From JAURVT01 sp049059935 (GTDB lineage: Bacteria > Actinomycetota > Actinomycetes > Propionibacteriales > Nocardioidaceae): a DNA stretch of 6,738 nt. The notes under the pieces were generated by a model that saw only the letters and a program-made list of their open reading frames with translations, ran no database searches and was not told the DNA's origin. Position numbers and translations under genes: made by a program. Below, one piece after another: positions 1 to 5,158 of this stretch. Position 1 is the stretch's first letter. Each line of letters begins with the position of its first letter. Location: assembly GCF_049059935.1 (NCBI RefSeq), contig NZ_JBMGQR010000124.1, positions 1-6,738 on the forward strand, written 5' to 3'.

Positions 1-554
1 AGATGCGCTCGGGCCAGCTCGACGACGAGGCGTGGGCCAAGCTGGCCCGGCGGATGGGCGAGGTGTCCGAGGCGCCGCTGTTCATCGACGACTCGCCGAA
101 CATGACGATGATGGAGATCCGAGCCAAGGCGCGGCGGCTCAAGCAGCGCCACGACCTCAAGCTGATCGTGCTGGACTACCTGCAGCTGATGACGTCGGGC
201 CGCAAGGTCGAGTCCCGCCAGGTCGAGGTCTCGGAGTTCTCCCGCCAGATCAAGCTGCTGGCCAAGGAGCTCGAGGTCCCGATCATCGCGATCAGCCAGC
301 TCAACCGAGGTTCGGAGCAGCGCACCGACAAGCGTCCGATGCTGTCGGACCTGCGCGAGTCGGGCTCGATCGAGCAGGACGCCGACATGGTGCTGCTGCT
401 GCACCGCCCCGACATGTACGAGGACGAGTCCGAGCGACTCGGCGAGGCCGACTTCATCCTGGCCAAGAACCGCTCGGGCCAGCCCGGCACCTGCACCGTG
501 ACCTTCCAGGGCCACTACTCCCGCTTCACCGACATGGCCAAGGAGTTCGGCTGA
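1..554 (+). CDS. dnaB: Replicative DNA helicase DnaB, C-terminal part (5' end outside window)
   Basis: This is the C-terminal RecA-like motor domain of the hexameric replicative helicase, which unwinds DNA ahead of the replisome using ATP. Numbered from the Met at base 3, the Walker B strand is residues 52-63 (IVLDYLQLM, Asp58). Motif H3 covers about 73-103 and ends in the polar sensor Gln99 (ISQLNR). Motif H4 is about 113-134 (DLRESGSIEQDAD), and the segment AKNRSGQPG at 154-162 carries the Lys/Arg pair that in DnaB contacts ATP of the neighbouring subunit. The Walker A loop and the N-terminal DnaG-interacting domain lie off the left edge, so the Met at base 3 is internal and the gene is 5'-truncated only by the window. 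No intein is present in the visible part. The stop is TGA at 552-554. The assignment is secure from motif order and spacing. Confidence 0.97.
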   Translation, partial: MRSGQLDDEAWAKLARRMGEVSEAPLFIDDSPNMTMMEIRAKARRLKQRHDLKLIVLDYLQLMTSGRKVESRQVEVSEFSRQIKLLAKELEVPIIAISQLNRGSEQRTDKRPMLSDLRESGSIEQDADMVLLLHRPDMYEDESERLGEADFILAKNRSGQPGTCTVTFQGHYSRFTDMAKEFG

Positions 555-601
555 CGGACTGGGGCTCGACGTGCGTGGCCCTGGTCCGGTCACGTCGAGG
601 A

Positions 602-889
602 ATGCGATCGCGGTTCGCCCGGGCGTACTCGTGGGAACTCCTCGGTGTGGTCGGGTCTGGGGTGTGCGTGGCCCTTCTCTGGGTCACGGTGCCGCCCCGG
701 CCCGAGTTCGAGATCACCTTTGGTTGTGGACAGATCTGGCAGCCGTTCGGCTGCATCGAGAACTTTCACGCGACCGTGGCACGCTGGTCCGTCATGATCT
801 GGGTGGCGGTGGTGCTATTGGTCTTGGCGGCCGGGGTGATTCGAGTCGCGAGCAGACTGCTTCGTCAGACAGATTTAGCAAGCCGCTAG
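602..889 (+). CDS. Small hypothetical protein with two predicted membrane segments
   Basis: I do not recognise a family. The frame encodes 95 residues with two hydrophobic stretches, about residues 13-30 (LLGVVGSGVCVALLWVTV) and 63-82 (SVMIWVAVVLLVLAAGVI). They are joined by a loop of about 32 residues containing Cys42 and Cys51, which could form a disulfide if the loop is outside the membrane. Both termini are Arg-rich, which by the positive-inside rule favours a hairpin with both ends in the cytoplasm (inference). About four fifths of codons end in G or C, which supports coding, though with more A/T-ending codons than the neighbours, especially near the 3' end. ATG 602 has GAGG almost touching it, too close for an ideal ribosome site. 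In-frame GTG at 575, with GGGG at 560-563 upstream, is an alternative start adding 9 residues. It follows dnaB by 20-47 bp on the same strand and may be co-transcribed with it. Confidence 0.55.
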   Translation: MRSRFARAYSWELLGVVGSGVCVALLWVTVPPRPEFEITFGCGQIWQPFGCIENFHATVARWSVMIWVAVVLLVLAAGVIRVASRLLRQTDLASR

Positions 890-916
890 ACGACGTCCGG
901 CGGTGAGCGTGGACTG

Positions 917-936
917 GCGCCACCGTCTCGGGGCGC
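917..936 (+). terminator. Possible hairpin after the small membrane-protein gene
   Basis: Bases 917-921 (GCGCC) pair with 932-936 (GGCGC), and 923-925 (CCG) pair with 929-931 (CGG). This gives an 8-bp GC-rich stem with one bulged A and a 3-base loop, 28 bases after the preceding stop codon. No run of T follows, so it is not a canonical intrinsic terminator. Actinobacterial terminators often lack U tracts, so a role is possible, but chance pairing in GC-rich DNA is a real alternative. Confidence 0.25.
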
Positions 937-971
937 GTGCCCATAGCAGAATGGCGAGTTCAGGCGGTCGT

Positions 972-1000
972 CGCAACACCGTGATCGTGAAGGTGTTGTG
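972..1000. repeat. Inverted repeat just upstream of the IS30 transposase remnant
   Basis: Arms 972-980 (CGCAACACC) and 992-1000 (GGTGTTGTG) pair over 9 positions with one G-T wobble, around an 11-base spacer. The repeat lies 14 bases before the transposase ATG, where the left terminal or subterminal region of an IS30-type element is expected. It could be part of the left end, an operator-like site, or a hairpin limiting read-through into the transposase. No matching right-end copy was found, so the element's left boundary cannot be fixed from this sequence. Confidence 0.35.
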
Positions 1001-1014
1001 GTGGTGGTTTCGAC

Positions 1015-1905
1015 ATGGCGACAGGCCGGCTTGAGCAACAGGCCCGGTTCTGGGAGCTGGTGAGGTCGGGGTCGACGTTCTCGCAGGCTTGTGATGCTGA
1101 CGGGGTGGATCGACGTCAGGGCTATCGGTGGCGGCGCGCGTCAGGTGGGCGGCTGCCGGCGGTGCCGCGTGAGGTGTCAGGCAGGTTCTTGTCGCTTCAG
1201 GAACGGCTGCTCATCGCTGACCTGCGGCTGGCCGGTGAGTCGATACGGGCGATCGCCGGCCGACTGGGTCGGGCGCCGTCGACGATCAGTCGCGAGCTGG
1301 CTCCGAACCACCCGGAGGTGCCCGGGTCTGGGTCGGTTCGTTCGCGGCGGTCGAAGTAAGCCCCGTATGCGGCGCATAAGCGGGCCGGGTTGCGGGCCCG
1401 GCGGCCCAAGGCCTTCAGCTCGACCACCCGCAGCTAGCGTGGGCGGTCCAGGCCAAGCTCTGCTTGAAGTGGAGACCCGAGCAGATCAGCCTGCACCTGG
1501 CCAGGGAGCACGGCGAGCAGGGATCGATGCGCGTGAGCCACGAGACGATCTACCAGTCGTTGTTCGTCCAGGGCCGCGGGCAATTGCGAACCGAGCTGCA
1601 CCGCCACCTGCGCACCGGGCGGGCTTGGCGACGCCCACGAGGGTTCACCGGTGGCGCGAACAAGTCCAAGATCCCTGGCATGGTCTCGATCAGCCAGCGA
1701 CCAGCAGAAGCCGATGATCGTGCTGTTCCGGGCCACTGGGAGGGCGAGCTGATCTTGGGGTCGGACTGCCGCTCGGCGATTGGCACCCTGGTCGAGCGCC
1801 AAACCCGTTACTGCCTGCTGGTCCACCTGCCCGACGGGCACGCCGCACCCAAGGTCCGCGACGCACTGGTGGCCTTGATCGGCACGCTCGGCCAGCACCT
1901 TCCCC
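1015..1905 (+). pseudogene. IS30-family transposase, disrupted (nonsense, frameshift, 3' deletion)
   Basis: The intact protein is a DDE transposase cutting and joining IS ends. The first 114 residues are in frame from ATG 1015: an N-terminal helix-turn-helix region (about 16-37), the motif VSGRFLSLQER (54-64), and a second helix-turn-helix (about 75-95, ESIRAIAGRLGRAPSTISREL). TAA at 1357-1359 interrupts an otherwise continuous family motif: the same frame resumes with APYAAHKRAGLRARRPKAF, where a Tyr codon (TAC/TAT) would be usual in place of the stop. At about 1417 the frame then moves from frame 1 to frame 3, consistent with loss of one base (TTC AAG CTC becoming TTCAGCTC). It continues with LDHPQLAWAVQAKL and the MRVSHETIYQSLFVQGRGQL block (1527-1586). 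The catalytic block reads GHWEGELILG (1731-1760), with Glu at 1746-1748 where the family normally has the first catalytic Asp. Nothing matching WDQG or SNENTNG follows. It is a clear pseudogene. Confidence 0.92.
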
Positions 1906-1959
1906 GGCGGGACGCCGACCGCCGTCCCCGACTAGCAGGCGAGGGGCGCCGGTACGAGG

Positions 1960-2000
1960 GCTTCTTTAACGAAGCGGAATCCGTCCACGGGCGCCTGTGG
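1960..2000 (-). terminator. Weak hairpins downstream of the dehydratase gene
   Basis: Directly after the dehydratase stop, bases 2000-1995 pair with 1990-1985 (6 bp including one G-T, 4-base loop). A second small stem follows, 1975-1971 with 1964-1960 (GCTTC/GAAGC, 6-base loop). Neither is followed by a run of T on the - strand. They are the only structures seen between the operon's end and the IS30 remnant, so they are the best candidates for 3'-end formation, but weak ones. The remaining bases, about 1906-1959, hold nothing I recognise. Confidence 0.22.
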
Positions 2001-3707
2001 CTAGAGGAAGTCCAGGTCCGCACCCTGGTCGGCCTGCAGCACGCGCTCAGCGTAGAGACGTCGCCAACCGCGTGCTGGTGGAGCCGGGAGTGGGGGCGTG
2101 GCGGCGCGCCGTCGCTCGAGCTCGTTTTCGTCGACGAGCAGGTCGATCCGCCCGGCCTCGACGTCGAGCTCGATCTCGTCGCCGTCGCGGACCAGCGCGA
2201 TGGGACCTCCTCGCGCGGACTCGGGTGCTCCGTGCAGGACGACGGTTCCATAGGCGGTTCCACTCATCCGGCCGTCCGAGACTCGGACCATGTCGCGCAC
2301 GCCGCGTCGAGCCAGATGCTTGGGAATGGGGATGGCCCCGGCCTCGGGCATCCCGGTCGCCGCGGGCCCGATGTTGCGCAGGACCAGGATGTCGTCCGGG
2401 GTGATGTTCAGGCTGGGGTCTTCCAGACGGGCCTCGACGTCATCGAGGGACTCGAACACCACCGCCCGACCGCGATGCTTCATCAGGTCCGGTGACGCGG
2501 CGGCCGCCTTGATGACCGCGCCGTCGGGGAACAGCGACCCGGACAGGGCAACGAGCGCGCCGGCGGGCTTGAGGGGATCGTCGAGGGTCCGGATCATGTC
2601 CTGCCATGGCTGCGCCGGCTCCCACACGTCGAGCTGTTCCCCCATGGTCTTGCCGGTGATGGTGAGGGTGTCGCGCTCGAGCAGCGTCTCGAGCTCCTTG
2701 AGCAGGGTGGGCATGCCGCCTGCGACGTGAAAGTCGGGCAGGTAGCGGCTCCCGGCAGGCTTGCAGTCGACCAGCACGGGGGTCTTCTCGGCAGCGCGGT
2801 GGAAGTCCTGCAGGTCGAGCGTGATGCCCAGACGACGGGCGATGGCGGTGAGGTGGATGATCGCGTTCGTTGAGCCCGACAGCGCGGACAAGGTCACCAG
2901 TGCGTTGTGGAACGACTCGCGCGTCAGGATCTGCGAGGGCCGAAGGTCCTCGGCAATGAGCTCGACCGCGCGACGCCCGGTGGACACACCGAGACGAAGC
3001 CGCTCGGACGAGACCGCCGGTGCAGTGCCTGCCCGCGGCAGCGTCATGCCGAGCGCCTCGAGGACCGAACCCATCGTCGACGCGGTGCCCATCACCATGC
3101 AGGTTCCTGCGGTGGGGCACAGCTGTGCGTTGACCTCAGCCACCTCGTCGTCGTTGAGCTCGTCGCCCCGGAAGTCGGTCCACATGCGGCGGCAGTCGGT
3201 GCAGGCCCCCAGCCGCTCGCCGCGCCAGCTGCCGGTCATCATGGGGCCCACGACTAGGGCGATGGCGGGGATGTCGGCCGAGGCTGCGGCCATGAGCTCG
3301 GCGGGGACGGTCTTGTCGCATCCTCCGAGCAGGACGACGGCGTCCATCGGCTGTGCGGTGATCTGCTCCTCGACCTCCATCGCCATCAGGTTCCGGAACA
3401 TCATGGTGGTGGGGTTCATCAGGATCTCGCCTAGCGACATCGCGGTGAACTGGAACGGCAGGCCACCGGCCTCGAGGACGCCGCGCTTCACCGCGTCCAT
3501 CAACGCGGGCATGTCGCGGTGGCAGGTCGTGTAGTCCGACGCCGTGTTGCAGATGCCGACGACCGGCTTGGCGAGGTCCTTTCCGTCCAGCCCCGACGAC
3601 GCGAGGAACGCTCGACGCAAGAACTTGCTGAGCCCGGGGTCTCCGTAGCTGGTGAGCCGTCGGTCGAAGCCGCCGACGGGTTCGGTGGTCGTCACGTCGT
3701 TGGTCAC
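2001..3707 (-). CDS. IlvD/Edd-family Fe-S dehydratase, probable sugar-acid (aldonate) dehydratase
   Basis: The family removes water from 2,3-dihydroxy acids to give 2-keto acids, in the cytoplasm, using an Fe-S cluster and Mg2+. The 568 residues are full length. Three cluster cysteines are present: Cys53 (GICNTASD), Cys130 (LLGGCDKT, with metal-site Asp131 and Lys132) and Cys203 (GTCMVMGTAST). The C-terminal domain has the metal-site Glu in GMPE (455) and SDGRMSGT (477-484) with the catalytic Ser482. SDGRMSGTAYGTVVLH followed by APESARGGPIALV fits the aldonic-acid dehydratases (L-arabonate, D-xylonate type) better than branched-chain dihydroxy-acid dehydratase (usually DGRFSGG), so I do not call it ilvD. 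An additional CTDC motif is at 169-172. The start is GTG, overlapping the upstream aldehyde dehydrogenase stop as GTGA. No clear Shine-Dalgarno is visible, which suggests translational coupling. A second in-frame GTG at codon 5 is an alternative. It is the last gene of the operon. The exact substrate is unknown, and dihydroxy-acid dehydratase activity remains possible. Confidence 0.9.
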   Translation of the reverse strand: MTNDVTTTEPVGGFDRRLTSYGDPGLSKFLRRAFLASSGLDGKDLAKPVVGICNTASDYTTCHRDMPALMDAVKRGVLEAGGLPFQFTAMSLGEILMNPTTMMFRNLMAMEVEEQITAQPMDAVVLLGGCDKTVPAELMAAASADIPAIALVVGPMMTGSWRGERLGACTDCRRMWTDFRGDELNDDEVAEVNAQLCPTAGTCMVMGTASTMGSVLEALGMTLPRAGTAPAVSSERLRLGVSTGRRAVELIAEDLRPSQILTRESFHNALVTLSALSGSTNAIIHLTAIARRLGITLDLQDFHRAAEKTPVLVDCKPAGSRYLPDFHVAGGMPTLLKELETLLERDTLTITGKTMGEQLDVWEPAQPWQDMIRTLDDPLKPAGALVALSGSLFPDGAVIKAAAASPDLMKHRGRAVVFESLDDVEARLEDPSLNITPDDILVLRNIGPAATGMPEAGAIPIPKHLARRGVRDMVRVSDGRMSGTAYGTVVLHGAPESARGGPIALVRDGDEIELDVEAGRIDLLVDENELERRRAATPPLPAPPARGWRRLYAERVLQADQGADLDFL

Positions 3708-5158
3708 AGGGCCACGCTCACGTACTTGGTCACGGTGTAGTCGTCGATACCTTCAGCGCCGCCCTCGCGTCCGAAGCCGGACTTCTTGACCCCGCCGAAC
3801 GGCGCCTCGGCGGTGGCGATCGCCATGTGATTGACGGCCACCATTCCAGCCTCGATCCTCTCGCTGGCCTCGAAGGCGGTGGCAAGGTCTCGGGTGAAGA
3901 CGTAGCTGGCGAGCCCGAAATCGGTGCCGTTGGCCAACGCAAGGGCGTGCTCCAGGTCGGTGAAGCTGCCGATCGGGGCGACCGGTGCGAAAGGCTCCTC
4001 GTGCATGATCCGTGCATCAGCGTCGACATCGGTGATCACGGTGGGGTCGTAGAAGTTGCCTCTGCTCAGACCCGCGGTGCGCCGTCCACCGGCGACGACA
4101 CGGCCACCGAGGTCCGACGCGTCGGCGACGAGGCGCTCGGCAGCGGCAAGACGCCGATCATTGGTGAGTGGGCCGACGTCGGTGTCCGGGGCGCGGCCGT
4201 CCCCGACCCGTAGGGCGCGGGCGGCGTCGACGAAGGCCGAGGTGAACTGCTCCGCGATGCTCTCGTGCGCGAAGAAGCGGCTGGGTGAGGCACAGACCTG
4301 GCCGGCGTTGCGGAACTTGGCGCCGACGCACAGCCGGGCTGCCGCCTCGACGTCGGCGTCACCGAAGATCAGCACGGGCGCGTGCCCGCCGAGCTCCATC
4401 GAGACCGACGTGATGCCCTCGGCGGCGGCGCGCATGACGGTCTGCCCGATCGGGACCGACCCGGTGAGGCTGACGTGACGGACGTGCTCGGACCGCACGA
4501 GTGCCTCGCTGATCATGGCGGGGTCACCGGTCAGTGACTGGACGGCACCGGCGGGCAGGCCAGCGTCGACGAGGATCTGCAGCAGGAGAAGCGTCGTCAG
4601 CGGGGTCTCCTCGGCCGGCTTGACAACGACCGAGCAGCCGGCGGCGAGCGCTGGCGCGATCTTGCGTGAGGCGAGCAGGGCGGGGAAGTTCCAGGTGCTG
4701 AACGCGGCGACCACGCCGACGGGCTCTCGACGGACCATGATCCGGCGCCCGGGGCCGTGACCGTCGACGAAGCGTCCGTAGATGCGGCGTGCCTCGTCCG
4801 CGTACCAGTCGAATTGGTCGGCCGTGGCGTGGGTCTCGGCTCGTGACTCCGCGAGCGGCTTGCCCTGCTCGGTCGTCATGACGGTGGCGATGTCCTCGAC
4901 GCGCTGTCGAATGAGGCGGGCGGTCTCGCGCAGGATCGCCGAGCGGCCCCACGCATCGACCCCGCGCCAGTGCGCGAAGCCGCGGCGCGCCCCGTCGATG
5001 GTGTCGTCGACGTCGGCAGCGGTGGCGCTCGCGACGTGGGCCACGGTCTCCTCGGTGGCGGGGTCGTCGACAGCCATCGTGGCGCCGTCCGACGCCGGGC
5101 GCCACTCGCCGTCGATCAGCAGACCGGTCGGGACCTCGATGCCTGCGATGGTGCTCAA
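3704..5158 (-). CDS. NAD(P)-dependent aldehyde (semialdehyde) dehydrogenase
   Basis: It oxidises an aldehyde to the carboxylic acid with NAD(P)+ in the cytoplasm. The 484-residue length is typical of the GabD/succinate- and 2-oxoglutarate-semialdehyde dehydrogenase group. Conserved features are TWNFP (155-159, oxyanion Asn157), the cofactor segment KPAEETP (180-186, Lys180), LTGSVPIG (231-238), the general base Glu255 in SMELGG, the nucleophile Cys289 in GQVCASPSR, EEPF (387-390) and the C-terminal PFGGVKKSGFGREGG (453-467). KPAEE is compatible with NADP+ use, but the cofactor cannot be decided by eye. The start is TTG at 5158-5156, overlapping the upstream gene's stop as TTGA. A strong AAGGAG lies 8 bases upstream, and the protein begins at the usual distance from the family's first motif (LLIDGEW), so the unusual start is well supported. 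It sits between a ThDP enzyme and a sugar-acid-type dehydratase, so its substrate is probably a semialdehyde from their pathway. Confidence 0.94.
   Translation of the reverse strand: MSTIAGIEVPTGLLIDGEWRPASDGATMAVDDPATEETVAHVASATAADVDDTIDGARRGFAHWRGVDAWGRSAILRETARLIRQRVEDIATVMTTEQGKPLAESRAETHATADQFDWYADEARRIYGRFVDGHGPGRRIMVRREPVGVVAAFSTWNFPALLASRKIAPALAAGCSVVVKPAEETPLTTLLLLQILVDAGLPAGAVQSLTGDPAMISEALVRSEHVRHVSLTGSVPIGQTVMRAAAEGITSVSMELGGHAPVLIFGDADVEAAARLCVGAKFRNAGQVCASPSRFFAHESIAEQFTSAFVDAARALRVGDGRAPDTDVGPLTNDRRLAAAERLVADASDLGGRVVAGGRRTAGLSRGNFYDPTVITDVDADARIMHEEPFAPVAPIGSFTDLEHALALANGTDFGLASYVFTRDLATAFEASERIEAGMVAVNHMAIATAEAPFGGVKKSGFGREGGAEGIDDYTVTKYVSVAL

Larger units (their letters stand above)
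960..1905 (+). mobile_element. IS30-family insertion sequence remnant, 3'-truncated
   Basis: The stretch holds a recognisable IS30-family transposase reading frame in several pieces plus a short inverted repeat at its 5' side. Homology by eye runs to about base 1901 and then stops abruptly, so the codons for the second catalytic Asp and the catalytic Glu, and the right terminal repeat, are gone. The left edge given here is approximate because no paired terminal repeat or target duplication could be located. The remnant cannot move on its own. Whether the truncation came from a deletion that also shaped the neighbouring operon's 3' flank is inference. Confidence 0.8.

Noticed and set aside
32..601. 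Long + strand frame overlapping dnaB in another frame.
   Set aside because: Its N-terminal two thirds are a low-complexity Ala/Arg/Pro-rich shadow of dnaB. Only the part from about 575 or 602 onward looks like a real gene.
571..906. Alternative 111-residue frame over the small membrane-protein region.
   Set aside because: It lacks hydrophobic segments or a recognisable pattern, while the overlapping frame from 602 has two clear membrane stretches and better third-position bias.
1357..1420. Programmed frameshifting or stop read-through to make a full transposase.
   Set aside because: The stop and the frame shift are separate, no slippery heptamer is obvious, and the protein also lacks its catalytic 3' part, so simple decay explains everything.
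1902..2495. Continuation of the second transposase frame on the + strand through and beyond the dehydratase 3' end, giving an apparent 343-residue chimeric protein.
   Set aside because: Transposase similarity ends near 1901. From 2001 on the frame is antisense to a well-supported dehydratase gene, and open antisense frames are expected in GC-rich DNA.
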